Shown here in pieces: positions 32,673 to 45,396 of a DNA stretch of 60,000 nucleotides. Position numbers and translations under genes: made by a program. The stretch is from contig CM060733.1 in NCBI GenBank assembly GCA_030704615.1, forward strand, positions 3,908,001-3,968,000, in the 5' to 3' direction. The stretch's first letter is position 1; every line of letters starts with the position of its first letter. The notes below the pieces were generated by a model. That model was not told where the DNA came from, searched no databases, and worked only from the letters and a program-made list of their open reading frames with translations. Source of the stretch: Takakia lepidozioides. Its lineage: Eukaryota; Streptophyta; Takakiopsida; Takakiales; Takakiaceae.

Positions 32673-35017
32673 TTATTTTTTTTTAAATTTTTTATAGAAG
32701 GCTCGACATGAGAGGCCAGATGTATTGATAATGATGAAAAAATAACCCCGCATGATAGGCCATGGTCGTGGTTTTATGTACTCCTTCCGCCTCCATGCAT
32801 AACATTTTTTTTTAATAAACATTTAAAGAGAGTCTATTGTATGTTTTTTTTTTTCCTTAATAATCCTATTCAAGGTAATCAATCCCAAGGTACTATGAAA
32901 TGCTGGATATCTGATAGGGTATCTATTTTTGTACGCGGGGTTGTTTACACTTGCCGAATATTCAGAATCTACTACCGACAGTTATATCAATCTTGGATCA
33001 TAGTTCATACCAGCCTACAGAGATACAAGAGATACCTTGCTTGTTCACTCTCAATATCCTCCCAACACTAAGTAGTGTGTAGTACCCATCAACTTCACCC
33101 ATACCAGATCATGTAAAAATTGCCGGGTTCTTATTTATGGCTTATTTATGGCGTAAGATATGCTTGCGGTGCGGTTGAAGAACATAAGATCATGTCTAGG
33201 GGCTCCAAGCCGAAATCCTAAAAAAGGCCATCACCCTTGGCCTCTGCAGACGGACACTGAAGTCAAACGGCATCATCAAAAAAATAAGAATAGTAGATCC
33301 AAGGCCCACCTTAGCTGTTGTAAAAGTCGTAAACATATCGATCAGGGCTCCTCTTTGTGACTTTTCTGGATTGCTCTCACTCCCATCCTTTATCGCCTTG
33401 GTTTTGCGTACAACACCCCCCCCCCCCCCTTATCCATGTAGGACACGACGCCAGTTGAAGTTAGCACAATAATACACTTCGCACATAATACACATTCATT
33501 CTTAGTCCTATTGATGAAAGTTTGTTTTAACTGTAAATTCGGAATAACATCCAAGTGGAGGTCGGGGCCTAGCTAGGGTTGGGATTCATCAAGGCCGAGA
33601 AGTCGGCCATGCTCATATGACCGGTCATTTGTCTTTGCAATTCATGGCTGCTTTCTAGCGATGGCTGTTTTGCTATATTATTCATCCCAAAGATCATCTT
33701 TCCGCATGGCTAAGAACTCCAAGTAACGACGACAAATCACAACAACAAGCCTTCATTTTGTTGTCTGTGCCCAGATTATACCAGCTAATTAAATATTTCA
33801 GAATTACCGACTTGCAGTGTGGATATCATAAAAAGTGATCGCCCAACAGTGTTTGAATGGTTGTAGTTTGTACGCTTACCACAATGTATAATTTAAGCAA
33901 GGTTCGGTTTCCGAGGCCCAAGACTCACTTTTCATCCACTCTTTCTCTTTTTAAATAACAATAATAAAAATGAAAATATGATAATCCTACATGATATTTT
34001 TATAATCTTCCTATTGTGAAGGGTGGATACTAATATATAAAATAAAAAAGGTATAAAGATAGCCCAGTAAATTGAACTTTGAAGGCAGGCCAGATGTCAA
34101 AGATCCCAAATTGGCACACCCCTCATCAACGGCATTCAATGCCGCACTCATTGTCACTCCATCCAGACCGCATTCATCATCAATAACCCTACTCGGGCCG
34201 CCCTGCCCTAATGCTGCCCTAATTCTGCCCAGTATTATCACTTTTCCATTCCATTATATTAGATTAAATTGTAGTTCTAAGTCTAATTTCTAAAATTAGG
34301 TGGCGGATAGGCACTGGCCGACACACAGATTTGCCATGCCCTCATCATCATCAAAATCCGCCCCAAATCTTTCATCATCACCATCCCCATGTATGCTCAT
34401 CCATGGCCGAGCTACATGCAGCGCGTCTACAGTGTGACACGTATGTCAGATTTATAGTAACCGCACGAACTCCTCCGGTACAACACGTGTCGCGTCCCCG
34501 TATCGACATAACGACGGCTGTCCATCGTCCACATGGCTGTAATTTCCTAAATTTCCAATTTAATTAAACATATCTATCTAGCAAATAAGTGAAACTAATT
34601 AAATAATTATTGAAATGCGGTCTGTATGTCTGTACTATGTCTGTCCAGGTCACCATATCACCGTACAGCCGTCCATTCTGCCGCTTCATCGGACGGTGGA
34701 ACTTCGAGATGTCCGTCGGCGAAGGGGGCAATTAGGGTAAGAGTGCCACGTGTCAATATGTACGCAATCCGCCATCCGCTCAGACCGAGAATTTCGTCGT
34801 GTGTATGGATGAAAAGTTGACGATTTTCGATAGAATAATATAGAGTACTTATCTTATTAGCTAATTCTGAGAGATACCTATTCTGCGATATCCAAATATA
34901 AGGATGATATGATGTATGGAGATGCATGGGTATGTTGGATGGTGTGATGGGGTAGGATCAGTCAACGCCGGGGTCCAGTTGGGTGCAGAGCCCACTTACG
35001 CGTGGGGTGCACGGTGA
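32673..35017. other. Intergenic, no recognised gene
   Basis: AT-rich DNA with a poly-C tract at about 33,412-33,429. GC-balanced stretches at 34,080-34,560 contain no recognisable coding motif. Confidence 0.45.
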
Positions 35018-35072
35018 CTAGTAAGGGACTAGTCAGTGACTAGTGACTTACTAGTAAGAGACTAGTAGTAGG
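35018..35072. repeat. Cluster of ACTAGT palindromes
   Basis: GACTAGTAAGGGACTAGTCA and following bases contain five or six copies of the palindrome ACTAGT in about 55 bp, arranged so that whole segments are near inverted repeats of each other. Confidence 0.75.
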
Positions 35073-35149
35073 TAATGAGGAACGGCTCGTAGAGTTCACG
35101 GCACTGTCACACTCTCGCGTGTCTCTGTCCCGTGTGAGGGGGGGTTTCC

Positions 35150-36685
35150 GGGGACGTAAAAACTCTCTCTCTCTCTCTCCATCGTCTCCGCTCTGATTTG
35201 AGGTCTGTGGGAGGCTGACTGCAATTTGGGTATGGTGTATCACCAAGAAATATAGTGGAGTGGACAAGCAAGGTCTCTTCTTGGGTCTTTCTCTCCATGT
35301 CTAGAGAGGCGGCTTTTGCAGTTGTGGCTCACTTGTCTCTCAGGGTTCTTAGCAGCCGTTACGTGCTTTAGACGAGTGCCTGCCTGTAGTGTGTGTGTGT
35401 CTGTCTCTTGATACCTGTTGGATTTGTTGCGTAAGCGACAACTTGCAAGGTTCTTTCTATGTCCGTCAGGTGGTAGAAGTCTGACGCCCTCACAAGAGTA
35501 GCGTGTGTGTCCAGACTCTTCTGGAATCTTCTGGACATCTCTCTGAAGTCCTCTCTATGGGTTGCCAGCAGTAGGTGTCTCTTATTCGTGGAGAAGTCAC
35601 GACTATTCTCGGTCCTTTCTCTCCACAAGGTTATACTGGACATCGTTCTTTGTGTATTGGATAGTGGATTCTCCAGGCTCTGGACTCTCCTCCAGGAGCC
35701 GTTGGTTCATTGTCTCGAGCTCGTGCATCTGCTCGAAGACAAGTTGACCGAGCTGTCTCTCTCTCACACGCACAAACACGGGTGCGCTCAGGCAGACACG
35801 AAGCAAAATCCTTGTATTGCTCCTCCTTATTTCTTCGCCACATTTTACGACCAAGCAGACCTCTTGTGCTTTTCTCTCATCTTGTTGGCACTAGTCTGTC
35901 CTCCTTGGCATGTCAACAGATTGCGACCAGTTTGTCTAAGTTCATTTCTCTCGCCTTTGTCTCTCTCCAACATGGAAGCAGCCTTGATTTATTACTTCTG
36001 GCTGAAAAGAAGCTCTCTCTCTCTCCCCGGACTCACGAGCGCTCGGTTGTGATACCTATTATGCACCTTCGGAACTCAATGCACTCATGTGGATTGTCTG
36101 ATTATCAGTAAGCCTTTATCTATGTATCACTCTCTAACGCTTCTGAGCATCAGTGCAGGCTTCCCTGGTTCAGGACTGTCCCTCGATCTTGGAGGTACAC
36201 GAGGCTGTTTAATATCGTGCGCCATCTGCTGTCAGTTGCACTTTCCTTTCCGCATCCATTTGCAGAAAGAACTACGGACCTGAAACGCAGAGGGCTACGT
36301 TCTGTGGATATATGATACTTACAACCAGCTAGTACACTTATTCTATAAAGGCATCGAGGTATCAGCTGCCGAGCACCAGTAAGTGGGAAAGAATTCCAGG
36401 AAGAAAGTGGCACATGTGATATTAGATGCTCAACCTGCCATGCTCCAGATTGGAGGAGGGTACCTGACTTGTTCAAGAGCTGGTGTGCTTTTGGTCAAGC
36501 ACTGAGTTGCAGAAGGGATGTCGTCTAGGCAAGTATGTGGGCCGGCATCAGTGATGTTTATGGTTTCTACTTGCAGCCCGTGAGACTACAGGCGCTGGTG
36601 GTTCGTGGAGTTCAGGGTTTCGCGGGTGGAAGCAGGGAAAAGTGGTGATACAGACAGGGAAACTGATAATTGGTGAGTGGAGGAG
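35150..36685 (+). promoter_or_regulatory. CT-rich presumptive promoter and spliced 5' leader of the PHD-finger gene
   Basis: Repeated CT tracts (35,164; 35,755; 36,010) are typical of plant core promoters and leaders. Possible splice signals occur in series: CAG/TAAGCC near 36,108, TGCAG at 36,160, CTTGGAG/GTACACG near 36,195 and CTTGCAG at 36,576. The leader may therefore be spliced before the ATG at 36,686. This is inference from composition and position; a 181-codon frame inside it shows no family. Confidence 0.35.
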
Positions 36686-38444
36686 ATGGAGTGTGAACTC
36701 GTTCAGTCGCAGGTGACTGGTGATTACAGGCCAGGGCAGTCTAGTGGAAAGGATTGGAGCAGACAGGATGAATGCAGCATGTGTGGCGATGTGGGATTTG
36801 CTGACCAGCTGCAGCATTGCACTTGTTGTCGTGTTCGCGTTCAACATACGTGCGTCTATCTGTGCCCTCATCCTTTGTCGATTCTCTTTTGACCATTTAA
36901 AGTTTAACTATGTTGACGGTGGTTTGAAATCGTCCTTCCGACTCGTCGAACGAATCAGAGATTCAAAGTTGAGAGTATCCTTGGAACCTTCATGTGAGGT
37001 TGCATACATGTGCGGCGGACAGTGTGAAGGTAAGTAGACTTGGGACGTTGCATTCTGCATGCCAGGCGGCTCGGAATAATATAGCGCACGGCTGCCGTGT
37101 TCGGCGTTGGAAACATTGATTTTTGCGTTTCTGACTCGCCTCTTTTGGGGTCTGAGATATCCAACAGCAATCCAGATGGAACTGTTGTTCGTGTTTACTT
37201 TACAGTAACAAGCATGTCCGACTGGTAAGTCTTCTCTGCACTGATGTGCTAGTAAGCCTTGCAATTTCGAGTACAAGATCCAGGTGCTTCATGTGGTCGT
37301 CCCACACTTAGAATCACGTGAAGTCGGAATTACTTTCAAGTGACCTCAATGAGATAAGGCCTTTAATCGAACTTGAGGTTCCACTTGATATCATAGATCT
37401 TGAGGGTCGTCTACAGTGAGCTCCCTGATTCCTTTACAATTCGTTCTTCAGAGAGCGAATGATCAATCGAATGTGGCCCAATAAAGCCAGTCTTAGACAT
37501 CCGTTAGCTTCATACAGCTTTTACGTTGAACTGGTTAACCGTGCATTCAAATCCAGATGAACACACTTGTTGCAGCTGGATCTTGGGTCAATCTATATCT
37601 GCATATTACAACTGATCTGCTTATCCCACTCCTCAGGTAGTCTCCAACTGGCTAGCCTGTACAAGGGTGTGGATCACATGATCGATACAATTCTAAACAG
37701 CTCTGCTTGCGAATGCGACTAGAAACTAACCTGAAACGAATACGACCAGAATAGGATCTCACGTATTGTCGCGTGTGATCCGATTGGCTTTGCAGATACT
37801 GCTGCATTTCCATGGAAGGTGCGGATTGTGGTGCCTGGATTTGTGACTGGTGCCGAGTAGGGAAGAAAGACAGGCGTGTGGTGGAGCAGCAGTCTCATTG
37901 TACAGCAACGTCCAGGTACCGCGCCCTTGAGTTTCTTTTGAAAGCAGCACTGACACCTCCCGATGTGGGACTCGTGTCGACACAGGCTCCAAATGAGGGA
38001 ATGCGAGCTAGTCCCAGTGGAGATTGCGGGTCTCATTATTCGTCGAGTATAGACAGCGAGAAGTTGAGCCTGGACATGGGTTCCCTCTCTTGCGGTCCTG
38101 GAGAAACAAGCTCGTCATCCCATTACCGAATGGCAGTAGACGGCAGTGTATCTGATGAGGAGGGTAGTCTGGGAACCTTAGAGGTCCGCGGGTCTGGGGT
38201 CGCCAGTTGTGACATTAAGAGGAGTCCTAACAGGCTCCGCTGCAGTGTTAGGGCATCAAACAAACTGGCTAAGCAAAAATCAATGCCCGGATCGAGAGGG
38301 AAATCATCTCCTCTGCCTTCCCGACAGCTCAAGAGGCTTTCCTCCCTCAAGGCACTGACTCGTTCCAGCAGTACCAATGCGGTTGACGGTTCACACAAAG
38401 GCCTCGTGCGTCGATTTAAGTCACTGTCTGACATATCATACTAG
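36686..38444 (+). CDS. PHD-type zinc-finger protein, two exons (36,686-36,849 and 37,796-38,444)
   Basis: Exon 1 starts at ATG 36,686 (MECELVQSQV); an in-frame TGA lies 12 bp upstream. It ends at a GTGCGT donor; exon 2 begins after TTTGCAG. The join gives 270 residues and completes a PHD finger: C30-x2-C33, C45-x2-C48, H54-x2-C57, C71-x2-C74, with signature strings CSMCGDVGFADQL and CDWC. This Cys4-His-Cys3 pattern, with GDVGF after the second Cys, matches a plant-specific PHD/RING/FYVE-like family. PHD fingers usually read histone H3 tails, but the aromatic cage cannot be judged here. Residues 75-270 are Ser-rich and basic, with KLAKQKSMPGSRGKS and SRQLKRLSSLKALTRSSS, likely disordered and nuclear. 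The 946-bp intron has no obvious insertion. Further 5' exons cannot be excluded. Confidence 0.75.
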
Positions 38445-41400
38445 CTAGGTTGGTCCGCCATCCTACTTAGCAGCACACTTCATTGTTTAGTTGGATCTCG
38501 ACAAAGAGAAGAGACGAGACGAGGGTTTGCTCAAAGACGCATGTATACACGTTCATGCTGCAGTATACTACCCATGATCTAAAGACCAGTTTTTGGGATG
38601 GAGACCCCGAATCAGAAACCTGCAGGAGAGTTTCTCTAGAGCGCGACTGCAATCAAGTCTTTGTTTATATAGTTCAGTAGACTGGTCTCAAGCAGAAATC
38701 CACACTGTAGAATCTCTCTAGATAGTAGACGGTGGTGTATATGAAAGCATGAGCTAGGTGTAGAAACGTTGATGTTTTGTTCCAGAGCTACAGTCTTCAT
38801 CGATTTCTGCCGATGTGAAGTTTGTACAAGTTTTGTATTCTAGAGCTCTTCCCACGGGGAGAGACGGCCAGCTGCAACTTTCGCCTACTAGAGTGACGAG
38901 TGTTACAGTTTTCAAGAATAATCACGTAATTTGGGCGTTAGTACGGGTTGGAGGCGCAACACATACTTATTCTTACCTGAGCTCCAGTCTCACTGAGGCT
39001 TACTGGATCGAGCTTGCTATTCACCACAGTGCAGCTCTGCACTAGAGGACTACGCCGTACTGCAGCAGCCTCGGTCTGGCGGATGGTCTTGGGTTCACTT
39101 CTCCAGTCTTTCATTTATTGTGTGGTCTCTGTAGCTATGGCGAGTCTGTCCAGACAATCACTTGCAGGTAGGGTGGGCTAGTGAGGATCATATCTGCATT
39201 CTGGAGTGGCTTGCGACCTCTCTGGATTCATAAGGGACGTACAGATATCTCACACTTTCGGGTAATTCTATCAACACGTCACGACCACGACTCAGAACGA
39301 TGTGTTGGACTGGCCATATGGAGCTTTAAAGATAAGTTTTGTGGATAGGGTGGAGATGCTCTTAGAGCATGACCAGCAGTGGCGCGGTAAACAGACACAC
39401 CAACGGCATTATAATACTAGCTCCAAGCATCCAATGTGTACACAAAGTGAATGTGTGAGAAAATTGTGAAAAAAACGTTTGAGATTGAACGAGCTCTCGA
39501 GCTTCCCTGAAGTGCTCTCGTAGCTTCCCGCCACATGCTATTCCGTTGGGGTCGTCATCAGCGAGCCCGACGACATATAGAATTGGCTTTTTCCGCGTCT
39601 GCGGTGGTCGATGCATTGAGAGCAACGAAATATAATATTTAGCGCACGAGTAGGTGTCCCAGAACGACTCGATCTCAGCGTTTCTAAATAACCTGAATAG
39701 ATCGCGCCACTGACTGTAAGAGCATTATATGGGCATAGCTCTATGCCGACAAATTCATGAACTTTCGATGCGCGGTAACCCCCTGCCCTCAGACGAGGAA
39801 AACGACCAAATACACGAAAGCTGACTGACTGCTGCTCGGAAGCGTGGCAATCGCAGCGTTTTAGCGACCGCTTTTCTGAACACCTACATCTCCCTCCCCC
39901 AGTGCATTAATCATCTGAAGGCGTGCACATTGCCCAAGACAGTTTTGTCTCAAGTGCCTACCAGGAACAAGTGTCTGCACAGCACTTCGAGACTGCAAAA
40001 CTTGTCATAGTGGGCATCGGGATCCCCAGCCCATTATTTTAGATTGTTGGCGAAGCTCAGCAATGGGATGGAAGTGCAAGTCTTCGAACTAGATGTTTGT
40101 AAAGGGAGAAGAACGTATGTTGTCACTTTACCTTCATCTTGAAACAATCTACTTGTGCCATCTTTCGGGAGGAGGATGCAGAGATATTGTTTGGTCGAGC
40201 TTAGCCGCTCGGATTCAATTTTAGGTATCTAGTCCAAGCAACCCAACATCTGTTTTTCCTGGAGTGCTGGTGGAAACAAGAGGGAATTATGCCATCGTCT
40301 TCCACACTTCGACTGCACGGAATGGAAGTTTGGCTGACCAGTTCTAGCGACTCCGCAAACAAGTGTGACTGACTGCCTGCCTACCGTATGTGGATGAAAA
40401 TATAAGGTACGGAGGATGACATGCTCTTTGTGCATGCAGCAGCCAGATTCAGCAAGGACGGCTGCCGCGCAGCGTCGTCATCTTTTTTTCTCTCCTTCGT
40501 AATGAGGGCGCACGACTGACAAGCTGAGATTAGCGTTGCTCTTGCAATCGAACAGATTATAACTCTCAAAGTTCGATGAATCTTGAGAAAAAAGTACGAC
40601 GTTCGATGGGTCCCACCAAGTGCAGGGCACATTCCGGAGATGTGGAGACCTGGCTGGCCACTGAACTCGAACGACTATAAAAGCAGCTACCTACACTACA
40701 GTGATCATAATAAATATTCCAATTCTCCAAGTCTTTGATGGCCGGGTTTGTACCGGCGATACACTCTACGTACATATATATGTATGGTAGAAGAATCTGG
40801 CCTTGTCCCCCGCAATGAGGATGAAAATGGGCACGTTGTGTTGTGCTAGCTAAGTAACAGGAATGTCAACTGGCCCACTTCATTACAGTCCGGGGCAGAG
40901 ATCACCACCTCTGTCCTATGCATGCTCGGAGCTATGGCGATCGCGCGGAACAGGCGTATCCACTGGCATGGAAGTGTTGCACCTCGGCTTTCAAAGCCAC
41001 GATGCGCTTTGGGCATCTTCGAAAGAGAGAGCTTGAAAGCAGACGATGTCAAGCGGGCAGATTGACATAGCTAGAAGTTCCTGGTCAGTCAAGCCTGCTG
41101 TTCCTCCTGCTCAAGTCTGCAATTTAGCAGAAAGCAGATTGAACGATTCAACTCCTTCCGAAGACCGTTGAAGTGATCTACCCAGTTAGCTCCGGCAGCT
41201 ACAAGCTTGCAAACGGATTATAATTTGTTGTACTGTAACGATCATGGCCCAATAGTTCATGAAACAGATCATGGCTAGTTTGATATGGCGGGAGACTGTT
41301 AGCTACGGAGCGCCTCAAGAGAGATTTACCTGAACCTCCTAGAAGTGAGCTAGAAACTGTACATACAGTTGAATTTCTGCCGCATCCAGTCTAGAGCTGC

Positions 41401-41473
41401 ACAATGGAGCCTCTGGTGTCCAACTCTTTGAACACACCATTTGGCCCAGCCCTGTTGCCGTAAACCAAGACCC
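38445..41473. other. Intergenic, no recognised gene
   Basis: Frames here are short and lack family motifs. A degraded LINE-B 3' scrap (GTTGCCGTAAACC, then CCCCAGTTTGG) closes the stretch at 41,455-41,481 and is the target of the next element. Confidence 0.45.
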
Positions 41474-42448
41474 CAGTTTGGACAGGAAATGGAAATGGAA
41501 ATGGTGCTTTATAACGTCCGCGGAAAGCTCGTAGAGCTTATGGGACAAAATGGAAGAAAACATGAGAGAGGAACAAATCCAGAAACCACAATTAATGTTC
41601 TAGCGATTGTCTAAGGGTGAAGGCCTCGTGTAGGTAGGCTGCCAAGCATTTTTTATCCTCATAGTGAAAGACATCAGTGAGAGTTTGGGTTTCACTGAAT
41701 AAACAGTGGAATCTCCCACGGATCTCGTAGTATAGAGGGCAGTAGAAGAAGAAGTGTTCTTCAGTTTCAATTTCCTTGCTGCGCCCTATGCAAGCTGGAC
41801 ATAGGCGGTCCTCCCGTTGCAGGTTTTCCCATCTGCCAGTCTCTATCCGTAGGTTGTGGGAACCCACCCTGAACCGCCCCAATGCCCTCAAGAGGGAAGG
41901 AGATAAGGGTGCTGAAAGGTAATTTGGTCTCAAGATTCTATCATCGCGGAGCACCAAGAATGTCTCTCGATAGAAGTGGAGCTTTGTTGTGAGATTGGGT
42001 AGCATCCAAGTTCTCTTGACATGTAATTCCGTAAGCTCTCTCCGAATGAGTCTGTTGCGGTCGTGTCTGGATGTGATGTCCACCTTATCTGGGTTCATTG
42101 GTAATAGGAAAGCAGTAGAAAGTCCGTTACGTTGAAATAAACTGTCCACTCGAGCATACCAGGAGTTCCTGAAACCTGCAGCTTTGAGCCTCATAGACGT
42201 TGTGAGGGCCCTTGCCACTAGCCCTTTGGGTGGAAGGGCCTGCAATCTATGGAGAAAGATTGTAAGCCTGAAGAGGGCCTCGGATTGCAATGGTACACAT
42301 GCGAACTCTGCACCTAGGATCTGAGATGGAGTTGTGCTCCTGGCGCCAAGCATTGCTTGGACAGGCAAAACGCCCGACGGGTTAGAAACAGAAAAAATCC
42401 TCTTCCCTGCCAATTTCATGATATATTCTTTATCTCACTTCAGTTTGG
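41474..42448 (-). mobile_element. LINE family C, 5'-truncated copy with 3' microsatellite tail
   Basis: The minus strand has an open frame of 275 codons from 42,419 to 41,592. It includes ILRPNYLSAPLSPSLLRALG, then RFRVGSHNLRIETGRW, then LCPACIGRSKEIETEEHFFF and YCPLYYEIRGRF: the CxxC...H...C zinc motif near the C-terminus of a non-LTR retrotransposon. After the stop comes AAGCTCTACGAGCTTTCCGC and a tail of three ATTTCC units (about 41,485-41,505). CAGTTTGG at 41,474-41,481 and 42,441-42,448 is a plausible 8-bp target duplication. Flanks on both sides look like a LINE-B 3' end, so C inserted into B. Confidence 0.8.
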
Positions 42449-43439
42449 GCGTCTGTGTAGGATCTCAACGGTCCATTGATAAAAACCTTCTGATAGAGCA
42501 CTCCGGATAGTCGTAAGCACACTATTAGATAGAAGTGATTTACTAGCTGCAGGCATGAGGCACTCCGCCTTATACATAGTTAAAACACCCAACACATCAT
42601 GTGAACCAACTTAACCTCGAATGCAAACCTTGGAAAGCCAAGAGAATCCCACCGGGCAGTGTCAGGGGCCCAAAGAATCACGCCAGGGCAGAATGTTCGA
42701 GGTAACCACATGGCGACCCTAGCTGAAGAGACCTAAGAGAGCCACCAAGCCAAGTCACCTAAAGCAGCTCGGGTTAAGACTGGAAACCCCGCCCAAAGCA
42801 AAAAGGCCAACCCAGACCTGGACAATAGCAGCCGGGAGAAACGCAAGTTATCCTTGGACTTAGAACAGCAAAGCCGGCAACCTGCTAGTCAGTCATAGGG
42901 GAGCAATCGTGCACCACTTGAATTATCTCGGAGAATGTCTATTTACTAGTTATGCTTGAGGTCTTAAACCCTTGCAAGCAAGACCTCTCTTCTCCCACTC
43001 CTACCCCTGGTGAACTTCGGCTCTGCTGTACCGATACAGACCTTCCAGGCATTTCTTCCTTCTCACAGACGGTCTGCGTTCTAGACATCCAATACTGATT
43101 TGTGTTCACAGGCCTGCGCAACATTCGAGGGTTTCAAACACCCACCAACGTAAATGAAAAGATCGTTAAACGGTAGTAGTGCATCGTCACTGTTTCATGA
43201 TCATTGGCACGAAGTACTAGTGCAATGATTTGCCGGTACAGGCATACGCTTTGAACGTGGCCACAGATCCTGCTTCCCCAAAGATATGCTTGGTTTTTGG
43301 TGGGTGGAAAACTGCTATTATGAGCTCCGTCGAGGCCGTTAAGAATGGATCATCATAAGCACCAACCAGTTCACTGGGATTGTGGAACGTTCGACACTTG
43401 CTTCATCTGGCATCATGCTGCACTTTCCGTGGCATAACG
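42449..43439. other. Intergenic, no recognised gene
   Basis: No coding motif or repeat recognised. Confidence 0.45.
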
Positions 43440-45055
43440 TTCGGCTAAACTAGACTGTTGATGGATTCCGAGAGAAAAGCCTTGGTTTTGTGGAATCAAC
43501 TCTGCCTTCAATAATAAGCACGGAGGCCTGGGCATCCCGGATACTGAGTCTCAATCCTTGGCCATGCTTGCAAAATGTATCCCACGGGCTTTAAGCCCTC
43601 AGCCATGTAGTTCTCGGGCTGCATGATTTGTAGAAACATTTCCCTCTCGAGCGGTTCTAAGAGAAAGGTCTGGTTGAACGATCTCCCTCGACTGGTTGAT
43701 CCCCGGGCCAAAATGTAATGCCTTCCTCTTTGGTGGATCTGAAATTTGGGTGACGATCTGGTCGTCGTGGATCAGAGTCCCTAATTTCTTTCTCGAAAGT
43801 TGAAGCAATTGGCTCACTGGGTTTAGGGCACAAGGTCGCCTTGCAAATGATCGTGGGTTCAAAGCCACATCAGTGTGGGTATATGGGACTGTCGATTCCT
43901 GAGGAAGGATTGGGCGAGGATTGGGCGACAGGGTTACCAATGAAAGACGATAGCGTTTCGGGTGAAGTGACACCAGAAGCTACGCTTACTTGGACTTCGA
44001 GACAAGAGTCTTCCTTCCCAAAAGTTGCCGTTAGAGCTTCCTTTTACGAATCCATTTGGTAAGCACAACTTGGACATAGAGACTTCAAGGTGTATTTCAT
44101 GTGCTGACAGGACCTCAAAATGTGCAACGCGATCTTTAGTTCATTTTCTGACGTATGTAGGAGAAGAGCCAGCAAAAGACAGTCAATAGCAAAGTCAGCC
44201 CGGTCACTTTGGAGTGTTGGTGAAGAAATGAGAACTTTCCCGTCATGGTGTGGTTGTAGGGTGGGCAGCCCACAAGATGCTTTGCTGGGTTTTGGGCTGG
44301 CCAGGCTTGGGGTGTTGGCTTGGCCACAGATAAGGAGGTGTATAGTCTCCTCAGGCCCATTTTGACTCTCCCCATGTAGGACTCTCTGATCCAAATCCGA
44401 GTTGTGGACTTTAGATCGGGCGTAATTGATATGTGGTACCTCTTGAAAGGCATTGATCATCACTTACAAACTTACATCTCTTGCATGTCTGATCTGACCT
44501 GGTTATGCGCTCCTCTAGTGCTGTCTCACCTCTCTTTTGATCCAGGGGAGTTGCTTTGGATGGTGAAAAATCCAGTTCTTTTTCTGCTTACTCTGTAACG
44601 TTGCCCGGTATCTCTCATCAACCCCACTGGCTCTGTGCGGTTGATTGGAAAATGGAATATGATACGGAAACACCTATTGCCACCCTTTTTCTTGTTGAGC
44701 TGCTATAGACCCCTGCGAGCTGCCTACTCTGTGATCTCCATGCCTCCGAGACATACAGCACCACCTGTGCCCCGCTTGCGCAGTCTCTACTATGAGATCC
44801 GTGGGAGAGAGAGATAGCCAATCTCTCCCAAGGGTCTTCCATTACTGATCGGATCAGAAATGATCAGAAATGCTTACCAGCACACCCGCATGAGGCGTTG
44901 ACTCTTAGACAATCCCTTCAGCTGCAAAAGTTGTTTTTAGGCTGCTTGTGGAGATCCCCTCTCTCTTTCTTATTTCATTCTTTCTCGTCGGGCCATTAGC
45001 TCTTTGAGCTTTCCGCGGTTTACTTGAAGTAGTGATCATTTCATTTCATTTTGGT
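43440..45055 (+). mobile_element. LINE family C-like, degraded plus-strand copy
   Basis: At about 43,516 the plus strand encodes KHGGLGIPDTESQSLAMLAK, the GGLGI motif that follows reverse transcriptase in plant and other LINEs. At about 44,778-44,815 RLRSLYYEIRGRE matches CPLYYEIRGRF of the 41.5-kb copy, and at 44,890-44,925 HEALTLRQSL matches HEAFTLRQSL. The 3' end repeats AGCTCTTTGAGCTTTCCGCG and a (CATTT)n tail at 45,030-45,050. Many stops and frame breaks; other frames in the interval are meaningless. Confidence 0.65.
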
Positions 45056-45331
45056 CTGCTGTCTCTTTCTATACGGCTTACTTGTGGGTCGCCCACTGTC
45101 AATCTGAGCTGCTTTTGCTGGTTCCTTCTCTACTCTCAGAATTCATTCTCCAAAAGAACTATATGAAGCTTACTCCCACATAAGTTCACGATAACTTTCT
45201 ATGAACTTTGGGCGTCCGCGGTGTAGCAAGCATTCCAGGCGTCTTTCGTAAATCATTGCTTCCAAAACCCATATCTCGGCTATTCAAAGAACGGATGCAT
45301 GCTTACCGATAGTTTTGAAGCTGCGTACAGT

Positions 45332-45396
<65 letters not shown>

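Noticed and set aside
35507-36052. 181-codon plus-strand frame as a gene
   Set aside because: Low-complexity CT-rich composition, no domain, and it lies in the likely leader of the PHD-finger gene.
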